Translations under genes and position numbers: made by a program
The notes under the pieces: generated by a model
Told to the model about the DNA's origin: nothing
The model's input: the letters and a program-made list of their open reading frames with translations, nothing else
The model's database searches: none
Shown here: in pieces, positions 8,323 to 16,357 of the stretch
Numbering within the stretch: position 1 is the first letter of the stretch
Layout: each line of letters begins with the position of its first letter
Assembly: GCA_022360535.1 (NCBI GenBank)
Contig: JAKSCP010000358.1
Coordinates: forward strand, 1-32,942
DNA: 32,942 nucleotides
Direction of reading: 5' to 3'
From: Pseudomonadales bacterium
GTDB lineage: Bacteria; Pseudomonadota; Gammaproteobacteria; Pseudomonadales; Pseudohongiellaceae

Positions 8323-9865
8323 AGCGCTGACTTAGCTGACTCGCTTCCATCATGACGTGGAAGATCACGTTCTGTTCCATCACACCTCGAATCAAATCTG
8401 ACCCCGGGCCGATTGCATAGATGGCAACGTCTTCACCGCCGTGAGTTTCCGAACCCATGGGTACGGTGACTTCCGGTCTGAAACTTCGATCCGTGGTGTC
8501 CACATTGGTAAGATTCGGTCGGCGGTATTCTGTTAAGGGTAAGGGTTGTCCGCCGAATGAGGCTGGTTCTCCGTTGGCATAACTAAGGGTTGTATAGGGC
8601 AAACCATCGGCAGCCAGACTGGGTTCTTCCAATGGGTTGCCGGCTGCATCCAGGCCCACCGATTTTCCCAGGATAGGATTGCCCCGTTTCGGATAGCCAG
8701 CAATGGTGAACACATGACTGTGATCTGCAGTCACGATAATGAGTGTTTCACTCAGGTCGACACGTTCTACCGCTGTACGTATCGCGTTTGAAAATTCAAT
8801 AGCATCCGTCAGCGCTCGAATTGGGCTGGTTGCATGGTGACCGTGATCGATCCGGCCCGACTCCACTTGTAGAAAGTAGCCGTTACTGTTTTTGGCGAGA
8901 ATATCAATAGCCTTGGCAGTCATGTCGCTGAGATCGGGTTCGCCAGCAGCATCCTGTGGGCGATCTAATTCATACTGCATATGGGACGGTTGGAACAACC
9001 CTAGCAGATGATCAGTGCTTGCCGGATCGATGGCATCAAATTGCTGCTTGTTCCACACGTAATGGCTGTTAGGTTCCAGCGCTACCCATTCTTCTGTCAG
9101 GTCACGACCATCGAGGCGGTTGCCACTTCGCCCTGACTCCGGGTCGGTGACTGCTTGTGGGATGAAACTGGCGCGGCCACCGCCCATGGCAACTTCCAGA
9201 CCATCACTGCCTAAGGTCTTGCTGCCGAACTCAATCAGTTGGCGAGCGATATCAACACAATCGCCCGGAAAGGCGAGTCGTGCCGCATCGGCGTCATCTT
9301 CGAAATCTCTATCCATGATGTGGGCGTAGTTGGCTGCTGGAGTCGCGTGAGTCAGACGAGCAGTAGTTACTACCCCAGTGGATAGCCCGCGCATTTCGGC
9401 TCGCTCCAGGAAAGTGAGTGTCTGATTTCCCGCCTGGCTATCACAGTCACCCCGAATGACGTTTTGATTAACACTGATCAGGCCAGCCTTGGTTTTAATG
9501 CCAGTGGCCATGGCGGACATGGTGCCTGCGGAATCTGCGACCTGTGCATTCGTGTTGTAAGTTTTAGAGAGTGCCAAGCTGGGAAATGTCTCGAAGCTCA
9601 GCAGATTTTCTTCCCCGGTTTCACCGCGCAACTGCCCCTCGAATATACGTGCAGCGGTAACGGTGGAGACTCCCATGCCATCACCAACGAACAGAATGAC
9701 ATTGCGTGCAATGCCATCAGTTTGAGCAGATCGTAGCGCCAGATTTCTGGCTACCGTTTCCTGGCCTGCATCAAACCACCCTTGTGGCGTCTCTTGGGGC
9801 AGTGCAGATTGAGAAGCAGTAATGCACGCAGCAAAGCCGATGGCATGAGCGAGGTTGGTACGCAT
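8321..9865 (-). CDS. Secreted alkaline phosphatase (PhoA superfamily)
   Basis: About 514 residues with an export signal (MRTNLAHAIGFAACITASQS followed by ALPQ). The enzyme hydrolyses phosphomonoesters in the periplasm to release phosphate. Metal and catalytic residues seen are Asp62 in FVGDGMG, the phosphorylated Ser112 in VADSAGTMSAMATG, the zinc/magnesium segment VESGRIDHGHHA, the metal-binding ADHSHVF, and the late His in ETHGGEDVA. I choose the ATG at 9865 because AGGAA lies about 8 bp upstream and the signal peptide starts there; an in-frame upstream start at 9898 would add 11 residues before the signal. It is divergent from the selenoprotein gene and convergent with astB. Regulation by phosphate is likely from the family, but I did not find a clear Pho box. 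Confidence 0.93.
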   Translation of the reverse strand: MRTNLAHAIGFAACITASQSALPQETPQGWFDAGQETVARNLALRSAQTDGIARNVILFVGDGMGVSTVTAARIFEGQLRGETGEENLLSFETFPSLALSKTYNTNAQVADSAGTMSAMATGIKTKAGLISVNQNVIRGDCDSQAGNQTLTFLERAEMRGLSTGVVTTARLTHATPAANYAHIMDRDFEDDADAARLAFPGDCVDIARQLIEFGSKTLGSDGLEVAMGGGRASFIPQAVTDPESGRSGNRLDGRDLTEEWVALEPNSHYVWNKQQFDAIDPASTDHLLGLFQPSHMQYELDRPQDAAGEPDLSDMTAKAIDILAKNSNGYFLQVESGRIDHGHHATSPIRALTDAIEFSNAIRTAVERVDLSETLIIVTADHSHVFTIAGYPKRGNPILGKSVGLDAAGNPLEEPSLAADGLPYTTLSYANGEPASFGGQPLPLTEYRRPNLTNVDTTDRSFRPEVTVPMGSETHGGEDVAIYAIGPGSDLIRGVMEQNVIFHVMMEASQLSQR

Positions 9866-9997
9866 AATGAATTCCTGAAACAAGAAACTGTTGATCAAAA
9901 TTGCTGATAGACTCCCATGTCCATATTACAGGAAAATGAACAGACAAAGACCTTCGCGGGCTGAATTAGCCCCGTTCTCTTCATTGGAGATTCATGC

Positions 9998-10216
9998 ATG
10001 GTAGTCACAATTACCTATTGCACGGCCTGAAACTATCGGCCCGAAGCGGACCGTGTGTCTGCAGAGATTGCGGCAGCTGTGAACGTAGTCCCTGAGTTAA
10101 TTGGTGGCGGGGGAGGCGTCTTCGATGTTGTCGTCGATGGCAACACTGTGTTCTCCAAATTTTCTGAAAATCGCTTTCCCAGGCAAGGTGAAATCGCTGC
10201 GATTTTGGGCAAGTAG
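9998..10216 (+). CDS. SelW-like selenoprotein (Rdx family) with in-frame TGA for selenocysteine
   Basis: A 72-residue reading frame interrupted only by TGA at 10028-10030. Read with U at that codon, it begins MVVTITYCTAUNYRPEADR, giving the Cys8-x-x-Sec11 redox motif and the YRP signature of the SelT/SelW/SelH (Rdx) thioredoxin-like family. The second half has the other family block, GGVFDVVVDGNTVFSK followed by ENRFPRQGEI. Homology on both sides of the TGA shows that it is read through. The ATG has GGAGA at 9986-9990, seven bases upstream, and the frame ends at TAG. Rdx proteins are small thiol/selenol oxidoreductases of poorly defined function. A hairpin downstream of the TGA (10046-10062) fits a bacterial SECIS. 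The gene lies 132 bp from the divergent phosphatase start and 85 bp before uridine kinase. Standard gene finders would miss or split it. selA, selB, selC and selD must lie elsewhere. Confidence 0.92.
10046..10062 (+). promoter_or_regulatory. Candidate bacterial SECIS hairpin
   Basis: The mRNA can form a 6-bp stem (GCGGAC with GTCTGC, one G-U pair) closing the 5-nt loop CGTGT. A G is at the second loop position, 22 nt after the TGA codon. Published rules for bacterial SECIS elements ask for a stem-loop just downstream of the UGA, with a G among the first loop bases roughly 16-37 nt away, and this hairpin meets them. The element is inside the coding sequence, as expected for SelB-dependent recoding. 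The fold was found by eye, without an energy calculation. Confidence 0.55.
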
Positions 10217-10301
10217 TAAGACCAATCTGGCTTTGACTCTCGCGGTCGATGCGCGAAATAATTGGCTGTTAATGGATTAGGAATTCGGCGGGTCATTTTT
10301 T

Positions 10302-10937
10302 TTGGTTACTAGCATCATTGCCATCACTGGCCCTTCAGGCTCCGGTAAGACCTCCCTGGCGCAGGTACTACGTCAAGAATTACAGATTTCCTTTCCAGGT
10401 CTTGGAATAGAAATCCTGGCCGAAGATTCTTATTACCACGATCTGGCCGATCTCTCGATGCAGGAAAGGGAGCAGGTGAATTTCGATCATCCCTCGGCGC
10501 TGGAACACGATCTACTGCTGACTCATTTGCGTGAACTCAAGGCAGGGGCTGCGGTGGATGTGCCGAACTACGACTACACACGACACACGCGACACGTACA
10601 TACTCGCCCTTTAGAGCCCACCAAGTTACTTATTGTCGAAGGCATACTGTTATTGAGTCACGCGCAGCTACGGGGCGAGTTTGACCTGCGATTGTTTATC
10701 GACACACCTCTCGACGTCTGTCTTTCACGTCGAATGGCGCGCGATGCCGCTGAACGCGGACGCAGCCCGGAATCAATAGAACAACAGTTTGCAAAAACGG
10801 TGATTCCCATGTTTCATGAGCACATCGCACCCACACGCGATCATGCTCATCTGGTTTTGTCAGGTGAGGAGACGCCGCAAGATCTCAGCCGACAGGTGCA
10901 ACTAGAATTAAAGCAACGAGGCTATCTGGAAAGATAG
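10302..10937 (+). CDS. udk: Uridine kinase
   Basis: A 211-residue P-loop kinase phosphorylating uridine and cytidine to their 5'-monophosphates. Walker A is GPSGSGKT at residues 10-17. The substrate segments [25 protein letters not shown] and the EGILLLSH strand are typical of Udk, as is the lid [13 protein letters not shown]. The start is unusual: an in-frame TAG at 10278-10280 and the lack of any ATG leave the TTG at 10302 as the best choice, placed at the end of a run of eight T (10296-10303), with GGCGGG about 9 bp upstream. It is followed after 19 bp by a nucleoside transporter, so import and phosphorylation are probably co-expressed. Confidence 0.93.
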   Translation: MVTSIIAITGPSGSGKTSLAQVLRQELQISFPGLGIEILAEDSYYHDLADLSMQEREQVNFDHPSALEHDLLLTHLRELKAGAAVDVPNYDYTRHTRHVHTRPLEPTKLLIVEGILLLSHAQLRGEFDLRLFIDTPLDVCLSRRMARDAAERGRSPESIEQQFAKTVIPMFHEHIAPTRDHAHLVLSGEETPQDLSRQVQLELKQRGYLER

Positions 10938-10956
10938 CGGTAGGGGAAACACACAC

Positions 10957-12177
10957 ATGGATTCTTTGGTTAGCCTGTTCGGCATCCTGGTTCTGTTTGG
11001 TATTGCTTACGGACTTTCCGCCAAGCGCAGCTTTGTTAACTGGCGCACAGTCGGCTTCGCCTTGCTTTTGCAGTTCACTCTTGGGGGTATTGCCTTGTAC
11101 CTGCCAGTTGGTGTTGCAGTGTTGGAAGCCATATCCAACGGTGTTGCCAGCGTGTTAGCCAATGCTCAGGATGGCATCGACTTCGTGTTTGGTCCGATTG
11201 GTGCTTTTGAAGTCGGTTTTATTTTTGCTTTCCATGTCTTGCCCGTAATCGTGTTCTTTTCATCATTGGTATCGGTGCTGTACTACCTGGGCATCATGGG
11301 TTGGCTGATTCGAGTAATCGGTGGCGGATTGCAGAAGTTATTGAAAACCAGTCAACCAGAATCCATGTCTGCCACTGCCAATATTTTTGTCGGGCAAACC
11401 GAAGCGCCATTGGTGGTGCGTCCTTATATAGCAACCATGACCCGATCAGAGCTGTTCGCCATTATGGTGGGCGGTATGTCTACGGTGGCCGGGTCGGTGT
11501 TGGCCGGGTATGTGCTGCTGGGCGTTGAGATCCAGTATTTGTTGGCAGCCAGCTTTATGGCCGCCCCAGGTGGTTTCCTGATGGCCAAACTGTTGCTTCC
11601 CGAATCGGAGAAGGTTCAGAGTGAAGAAGAGGAGTTCAAGCTCGAGTTTGAAAACCACGTAAATGTAATTGACGCAGCGGCTTCTGGTGCAAGCAGCGGT
11701 ATGTCATTAGCCTTGAATGTGGGGGCTATGGTGCTGGCTTTTGTTGGATTGATTGCTCTTTTGAATACTGTGCTTGCCTGGATGGGAGGGATGATAGGTT
11801 TCGATTCTCTTTCTCTTCAGCTTATTCTTGGCTATGTGTTTCAACCTCTGGCCTTCGCGATTGGAATTCCTTGGGAAGAAACTCGCTTGGCGGGCAGTCT
11901 GATTGGACAGAAGTTGGTGTTCAATGAGTTCGTTGCCTTCGTGGAATTCACGTCCCAAATGGAAGTGATGAGCGAACGCGCTCAGGCGATTGTGACATTT
12001 GCACTCTGCGGCTTTGCCAATTTCTCATCCATAGGGATTGTGTTAGGTGGAATTGGCATGATGGCACCGAATCGACGCGGTGATATTGCAGAGTTAGGAT
12101 TGCGGGCTGTCTTCGCTGGATTCATGGCGAATCTAATGAGCGCTGCGATTGCCGGGTTTTTTCTATCTTTAGGCTAA
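10957..12177 (+). CDS. NupC-type concentrative nucleoside transporter
   Basis: A 406-residue inner-membrane protein with many hydrophobic helices, of the CNT family that imports nucleosides with protons or sodium. Family features are the [17 protein letters not shown] segment after the first helix, the [14 protein letters not shown] motif contacting substrate, [21 protein letters not shown], the FNEFVAF segment and the [11 protein letters not shown] motif near the end. A clear AGGGGAAA ribosome site precedes the ATG. It lies 19 bp after uridine kinase in the same direction and faces the oxygenase/cytidine deaminase pair. The set indicates pyrimidine nucleoside scavenging. The exact substrate range and coupling ion are not visible. 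Confidence 0.92.
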   Translation: MDSLVSLFGILVLFGIAYGLSAKRSFVNWRTVGFALLLQFTLGGIALYLPVGVAVLEAISNGVASVLANAQDGIDFVFGPIGAFEVGFIFAFHVLPVIVFFSSLVSVLYYLGIMGWLIRVIGGGLQKLLKTSQPESMSATANIFVGQTEAPLVVRPYIATMTRSELFAIMVGGMSTVAGSVLAGYVLLGVEIQYLLAASFMAAPGGFLMAKLLLPESEKVQSEEEEFKLEFENHVNVIDAAASGASSGMSLALNVGAMVLAFVGLIALLNTVLAWMGGMIGFDSLSLQLILGYVFQPLAFAIGIPWEETRLAGSLIGQKLVFNEFVAFVEFTSQMEVMSERAQAIVTFALCGFANFSSIGIVLGGIGMMAPNRRGDIAELGLRAVFAGFMANLMSAAIAGFFLSLG

Positions 12178-12189
12178 GCGACGGCTTAG
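12174..12189. terminator. Possible weak bidirectional terminator hairpin
   Basis: CTAAGC and GCTTAG form a perfect 6-bp stem with the loop GACG, followed on the plus strand by ATTTTAG. The hairpin spans the stop codons of both convergent genes (nupC-like and the oxygenase). The stem is short and the T run poor, so termination is uncertain. Confidence 0.35.
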
Positions 12190-13121
12190 ATTTTAGTCAG
12201 GCCAATTTCTTCCAGACGCTGATTCAAAAACTCCCCAGCCGTAATCGGTGGATACTTTGGGCCAGTTCGGCCTTCACATTGCGGTAAGCAATTGAGGCTG
12301 GCGGCGCTGTGGGGATGCAAAAAGAAGGGCATTGAATACCGGGAGGTGTCTTGTCTTTCCGGATTGACCACCCGATGCACCGTGGAAGGTAACACGTCGT
12401 TAGTGAGTCGTGACATCATGTCGCCAGTATCCAAAACGATTTCTTCTTCATTGCTGATCACGGGCATCCAGTTGCCGTCTTTATCCAACAGTTCAAGCCC
12501 GGAATCGGTTGCGCCAACGAGTAGGGTAAGTAAGTTGATATCGGCGTGGGCGGCCGCTCGCATGGAGTTGGACGTGTCCAGGCCCTCAATGCTTGGGTAG
12601 TGGAGGATGCGACAGATCGAATTACCATCGGTTACCATGTCGCGGAAAAATTCTTTTTCCAACCCCATAGCTTCACCGAGCGCTTCCAGCATAGTTTTCC
12701 CAAGAGTTTCCAGGTCGCGATAGAGTGTCTGAAACACTTCTTTGAATTCTGGTAATTCGCTTGGCCAGACATTGGGTGGATACTCATCGATGTAGGGGCT
12801 GGATGCATCCACGTCTTGACCTACGTGCCAAAACTCTTTCAGATCTGCATGGGGATTGCCTTTGGCATTTTCTCTGCCAAAGGAAGTGTAGCCACGGGCG
12901 CCGCCTTTGCCACTGTCGTATTGCAGTTTCGTGTCCAAGGGTAGCTCGAAGAACTCTTTGGCTAATTGGTAAGCGCGATCCAATTGCTCTCGCTTAATGC
13001 TGTGGTCTCGTAGTACGACGAAGCCATACTCTTTCAAACCAACATGTAAGTCATTGATGAAGCGGTCCCGGTTGGGGCCATTCAGATCACTCATGCTGAG
13101 ACGTTTGATTGCATTACTCAT
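12186..13121 (-). CDS. Isopenicillin N synthase-like 2-oxoglutarate/Fe(II) oxygenase
   Basis: A 311-residue non-heme iron oxygenase of the IPNS-like family. The facial triad is His192-x-Asp194 (AAHADINLLTLL) and His249 (STVHRVVNP), and Arg261-x-Ser263 (RYSMPFF) is the 2-oxoglutarate carboxylate site. The N-terminal DIOX_N-like half contains the FVVLRDH and GYTSFGRE segments. The family includes fungal thymine-7-hydroxylase and many plant and antibiotic hydroxylases. It begins 5 bp after the cytidine deaminase stop, so the two genes are surely co-transcribed, and it is flanked by uridine kinase and a nucleoside transporter. I infer a pyrimidine base or nucleoside, or a close derivative, as substrate. 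Sequence alone does not establish that, and many relatives have unknown substrates. It is cytosolic, with no signal peptide. Confidence 0.88.
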   Translation of the reverse strand: MSNAIKRLSMSDLNGPNRDRFINDLHVGLKEYGFVVLRDHSIKREQLDRAYQLAKEFFELPLDTKLQYDSGKGGARGYTSFGRENAKGNPHADLKEFWHVGQDVDASSPYIDEYPPNVWPSELPEFKEVFQTLYRDLETLGKTMLEALGEAMGLEKEFFRDMVTDGNSICRILHYPSIEGLDTSNSMRAAAHADINLLTLLVGATDSGLELLDKDGNWMPVISNEEEIVLDTGDMMSRLTNDVLPSTVHRVVNPERQDTSRYSMPFFLHPHSAASLNCLPQCEGRTGPKYPPITAGEFLNQRLEEIGLTKI

Positions 13122-13126
13122 GGCAT

Positions 13127-13540
13127 TCAGCCCTTGTTCCCATTTAATGAAAACGCTTTGGGAATTAGATCGGCGCTGTTGGCCAGTACTTCGGATTCCG
13201 AATCACAGAAACTCAACACAGTGGCATCCCTGGCAAATTCACTGATGACCTGACGGCAGGCTCCGCAGGGAGTGCTTGGCTCAGCAGTAGGTGTGTACAC
13301 CACAACCTCATGAATCTCCGTGGCGCCTTCACCAATAGCTGTGCAAATAGCGGAGCGCTCTGCACATTGGGTGAGTCCGTAGGATCCGTTTTCAACATTA
13401 ACTCCGGTATACACCCTGCCACGTTCGTCCCGCACTGCGGCGGCTACACGAAATCCACTGTAGGGTGCATAACTGTTTTGCAAGGCCTCGCGGGCACGTT
13501 GTTTCAGGTCTTCCACTCTGGTCTTCTCAAGCGCGGCCAT
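13127..13540 (-). CDS. cdd: Cytidine deaminase
   Basis: A 137-residue deaminase converting cytidine and deoxycytidine to uridine and deoxyuridine, of the short homotetrameric type. The zinc site is complete: Cys59 and the proton-shuttle Glu61 in QCAERSAIC, and Cys92/Cys95 in PCGACRQ. The substrate segment YAPYSGFRVAAA and the FxVENGSYGLT-like block are also present. The ATG at 13540 gives the usual N-terminus; a GTG three codons upstream is possible, and neither has a good ribosome site. A GC-rich inverted repeat with 5-bp arms (CCGGC/GCCGG) lies just upstream at 13552-13568. The oxygenase gene follows at 5 bp. Together with udk and the NupC-type transporter it forms a pyrimidine salvage group. 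Confidence 0.95.
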   Translation of the reverse strand: MAALEKTRVEDLKQRAREALQNSYAPYSGFRVAAAVRDERGRVYTGVNVENGSYGLTQCAERSAICTAIGEGATEIHEVVVYTPTAEPSTPCGACRQVISEFARDATVLSFCDSESEVLANSADLIPKAFSLNGNKG

Positions 13541-13591
13541 AATCGGCACGGCCGGCTATTATCGCCGGAGCGGGCGGAAGAGTCATGTATT

Positions 13592-15286
13592 CTATGCCGG
13601 GTTTTTCTGCATGTGGTGACGTGGATCAACAGGCTTCATCAGGGCATTGCTGACCAGTGCAATCCCTAACAGCAGGGCCATCAAGATCATGGTGGAGTTG
13701 TAAAGGCTACTGGTGGGATCAGTCGTGCCAGGTGGCGCAATTTCCATAAGCCGGGCTATGGTGACGGTATTCTGGGCGACCAGTTCATCCAATTGTGTAA
13801 TGGGGGCGCCGAATTGCGCTTGAAAATCATTAGCATCGATACTGGTCGCTAGCTCATTGATGGCAGTGGTTACGGAATTTTGCCGTAGTGAGGTGATTGC
13901 TAATGGGCCAAGTACACCGGCTGTACTCCAGGCGGTCAGTAAGCGACCATGAATGCCACCCACGTAGCGGGTTCCGAATATATCTGCAAGATAGGCGGGG
14001 ATAGTGGCAAACCCGCCACCGTACATGGTGAAGATAATCATCGTGGCTGCATAAAAATAAACCAGCCAGACTACTGAAGGGCTAACGCTTACCTGCTGCG
14101 CAGTCCATGGAATGGACAGGTATAACAGAATGCCCAGTACAAAAAACACCCAATAGGTATTGCGACGACCAATATAGTCCGATGCACTAGCCCAGATGAA
14201 ACGTCCAACCATGTTGAATGCGCTGATCATAACCACATAGGTTGCAGCAAACGCAGTATCCACAACTTGTGGCAGAGAAGAGCCAAAGATCTCCGTGATC
14301 ATGGTGCGGGCGACCCCCAACACACCAATGCCTGCGGTGACATTCAGGCATAAGACGATCCATAACTGATAAAACTGCGGCGTCTTTAATGCCTGATCGA
14401 TATCTACATCGTGGGCGGTGATCAGGCCGCCGCGTTCTGCGACCGTTGGTTCTTCCCAGCCTTCCGGTTTCCAGTCCGGCGCCGGCAGACGATAGGAAAA
14501 TGCCGCGATTAGCATCACCACCAGATAAATCAGGCCAATCACCAGAAAGGCTTCTGCTACACCTGCGGCACCGGTATCCACGACGTATACGCCTTCGGGT
14601 CCAGCTATGGTCATGTCGCGAACTTCTGTGGCGCCTACGACAACGACTTCTCTTAACTCACCGGCAATATCGGCGAAGCGTCTTCCTGCCTGGGTAATCA
14701 GTTGCACCTGATCCTGAGTGCCCAAATACTCAGGTGCCTGATAAAACAGGCGAATAAAATACTCCTTTATCGGCGTACCGATCATGGCGCCACCACCGAA
14801 ACCCATGATGGCCATTCCTGCGGCCATGCCTCTTCTGTCGGGAAACCAGCGAATCAGCGTACTAACGGGAGAGACGTAACCCAGCCCCAGACCACAACCT
14901 CCGATAACGCCGTAGCCAAGATAGAGTAACCAAAGCTGATGGGTCATGATGCCAGCTGCGCCAACCAGATAACCGCCGCCCCAGCAACAGGCTGATACAA
15001 CTCCAACTTTGCGCGGTCCCACTTCCTCTAACCATTTGCCAGCGAAGGCAGCGGCCAATCCCAGAAACACGATGGCAACGGTAAATACCCAGACCACTTC
15101 GCTAAGACTCCAGTCATCGGCGGCACTGGTGACCACGCCATGCACACGAATTAGTGAAGGGTTATAGATACTCCAGGCGTAAACTGAGCCGATGCAAAGA
15201 TGAATGGCAATTGAAGCGAGGGGGACGCGCCAGCGGTTATAACCCGGCGCAGCAATGATGCGTTCCTTGGCGAGAAGCCCTGTCAT
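13592..15286 (-). CDS. OFA-family MFS transporter (oxalate/formate antiporter-like)
   Basis: About 564 residues with 12 predicted transmembrane helices, of the oxalate/formate antiporter branch of the major facilitator superfamily. It has the family start RWRVPLASIAIHLCIGSVYAWSIYNP, the loop FAGKWLEEVGPRKVG after helix 2, and the RWFPDRRGMAAGMAIMGFGGGAM segment. It is longer than typical members (about 400-450) because of a stretch near residues 190-235 (after YQAPEYLG) and a C-terminal loop of about 70 residues before the last helix (around LATSIDANDFQAQFG). OFA transporters carry small organic anions, and the substrate here is unknown. The ATG at 15286 is preferred over a TTG four codons upstream; no ribosome site is obvious for either. 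It stands alone between cdd and the sulfur genes. Confidence 0.85.
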   Translation of the reverse strand: MTGLLAKERIIAAPGYNRWRVPLASIAIHLCIGSVYAWSIYNPSLIRVHGVVTSAADDWSLSEVVWVFTVAIVFLGLAAAFAGKWLEEVGPRKVGVVSACCWGGGYLVGAAGIMTHQLWLLYLGYGVIGGCGLGLGYVSPVSTLIRWFPDRRGMAAGMAIMGFGGGAMIGTPIKEYFIRLFYQAPEYLGTQDQVQLITQAGRRFADIAGELREVVVVGATEVRDMTIAGPEGVYVVDTGAAGVAEAFLVIGLIYLVVMLIAAFSYRLPAPDWKPEGWEEPTVAERGGLITAHDVDIDQALKTPQFYQLWIVLCLNVTAGIGVLGVARTMITEIFGSSLPQVVDTAFAATYVVMISAFNMVGRFIWASASDYIGRRNTYWVFFVLGILLYLSIPWTAQQVSVSPSVVWLVYFYAATMIIFTMYGGGFATIPAYLADIFGTRYVGGIHGRLLTAWSTAGVLGPLAITSLRQNSVTTAINELATSIDANDFQAQFGAPITQLDELVAQNTVTIARLMEIAPPGTTDPTSSLYNSTMILMALLLGIALVSNALMKPVDPRHHMQKNPA

Positions 15287-15495
15287 GATACTGTTCAATA
15301 TTATTGTTATTGTGCGGGCTTAAGCTAACCCATTCGGCAGTCGCTGTATACTCTGCGCCGCCGAGGCCGAAAGTCTCACTTAGTCGCCAACAGTGGGGTC
15401 GTGTATGTCGGCTAGCTACTCAACAGGTCAGAAAACTCTGCTTTGGTTGCTGGCAATCAACCTTTTCTGAAACGGATGATGCAGGTATCCCATAT

Positions 15496-15942
15496 TCACT
15501 CGAAAGCGGTATGGTGGATTGTCATCCCTGCGAACATGGCGAGTACGAATAAAAATACATTTCCATCAAGGGAAATCAGGGAAGTAATTGCCGGACCAGG
15601 GCAGAATCCTGCAAGACCCCAACCCATTCCAAAAAGCATGGCACCTAGCAAAAGCTTTGCGTCGATATCGGTACGAGTGGGTAAATAAAAGCGAGTCTCG
15701 AATAGGGGGCGTTCAGATTTTGTAGTGAACTGAAAACCGGGTATGGATACCCCAAGACCTGCGGCCATCACCAGCAGCAGACTTGGATCCCAGTTGCCAA
15801 AGAAATCCAGAAAGCCTATCACCTTGGCTGGGTTGGTCATGCCAGAAATCGTCAAACCCAAGCCAAACAACGCACCTGCTATAAGTAATGAAAGCGCGGT
15901 TTGAATGGGTATGGAACCGGGAGCAGCGACGTTTTCAGACAT
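15496..15942 (-). CDS. YeeE/YedE (DUF6691) family inner-membrane protein, C-terminal-half partner
   Basis: A 148-residue hydrophobic protein with about four transmembrane segments. It corresponds to the C-terminal half of YeeE/YedE-type sulfur-compound transporters (PmpB/DUF6691 type). The signature LTISGMTNPAKVIGFLDFFGNWDPSL near the N-terminus and GFCPGPAI with a single conserved Cys near the end are diagnostic. In full-length thiosulfate importers such Cys residues line the path for sulfur-compound relay. Its ATG overlaps the end of the preceding half-gene by 8 bp, so the two are made together and probably form one complex. It is the last gene of the unit that starts with a persulfide-dioxygenase-like enzyme. 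Transport of a small sulfur compound is inferred. Confidence 0.85.
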   Translation of the reverse strand: MSENVAAPGSIPIQTALSLLIAGALFGLGLTISGMTNPAKVIGFLDFFGNWDPSLLLVMAAGLGVSIPGFQFTTKSERPLFETRFYLPTRTDIDAKLLLGAMLFGMGWGLAGFCPGPAITSLISLDGNVFLFVLAMFAGMTIHHTAFE

Positions 15943-16351
15943 GGCTTGTCACAAACACAGTCAGCACACCTGACAGGATAAAAACGGAAGTAGCGAGAAA
16001 AGAACGTTTGGAAAACCTGGCGATTCCGCAGATTCCGTGCCCACTAGTACATCCACTCCCTAGGCGAGTACCGAAACCCACCAATAATCCAGCCACTATG
16101 GTGGTGAGAGGCGAAGACTGAATCTGAATATCCATCGAGCCCTGGTTAAAGAGTAAGTACACGAGTCCGCCAGTGAGCATTCCTCCAAGGAAGAGCAATC
16201 GCCACGCGACATCGGCTCGCTTGGGAAACAAAGCGCCGGCAACTATCCCGCTGATACCGGCGATACGGCCAGTTGTCCACAGAGTGAGACTGGCAGCCAC
16301 ACCTATCAACAATCCTCCAAGAACGGCGCTGACGGGTGTGAAGTTTTCCAT
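15935..16351 (-). CDS. YeeE/YedE family inner-membrane protein, N-terminal-half partner
   Basis: A 138-residue hydrophobic protein with about four transmembrane helices. It is the N-terminal half of the YeeE/YedE (PmpA-type) architecture, with LGGLLIGVAASLTLWTTGRIAGISGI at the start and the cysteine signature GFGTRLGSGCTSGHGICGIARFS. The two Cys residues here and the one in GFCPGP of the next gene correspond to the Cys set of single-chain thiosulfate transporters. It starts 6 bp after the metallohydrolase gene and overlaps the next gene, so a three-gene transcript is expected. The context suggests import or export of a sulfur species tied to persulfide oxidation. Direction and substrate are not visible. 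Confidence 0.87.
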   Translation of the reverse strand: MENFTPVSAVLGGLLIGVAASLTLWTTGRIAGISGIVAGALFPKRADVAWRLLFLGGMLTGGLVYLLFNQGSMDIQIQSSPLTTIVAGLLVGFGTRLGSGCTSGHGICGIARFSKRSFLATSVFILSGVLTVFVTSHV

Positions 16352-16357
16352 TCGAGC

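Noticed and set aside
9901-9929. TTGCTG and TATTAC with 17-bp spacing upstream of the selenoprotein gene
   Set aside because: Spacing is right, but the match to consensus is weak and such hits are common by chance.
10033-10296. Minus-strand 87-codon frame over the selenoprotein locus
   Set aside because: No family features. It is antisense to a frame with clear SelW homology on both sides of the TGA.
15304-15552. Plus-strand frames in the gap before the OFA transporter gene
   Set aside because: They overlap the end of a real membrane-protein gene and show no family features. The gap 15287-15495 holds no gene I can support.
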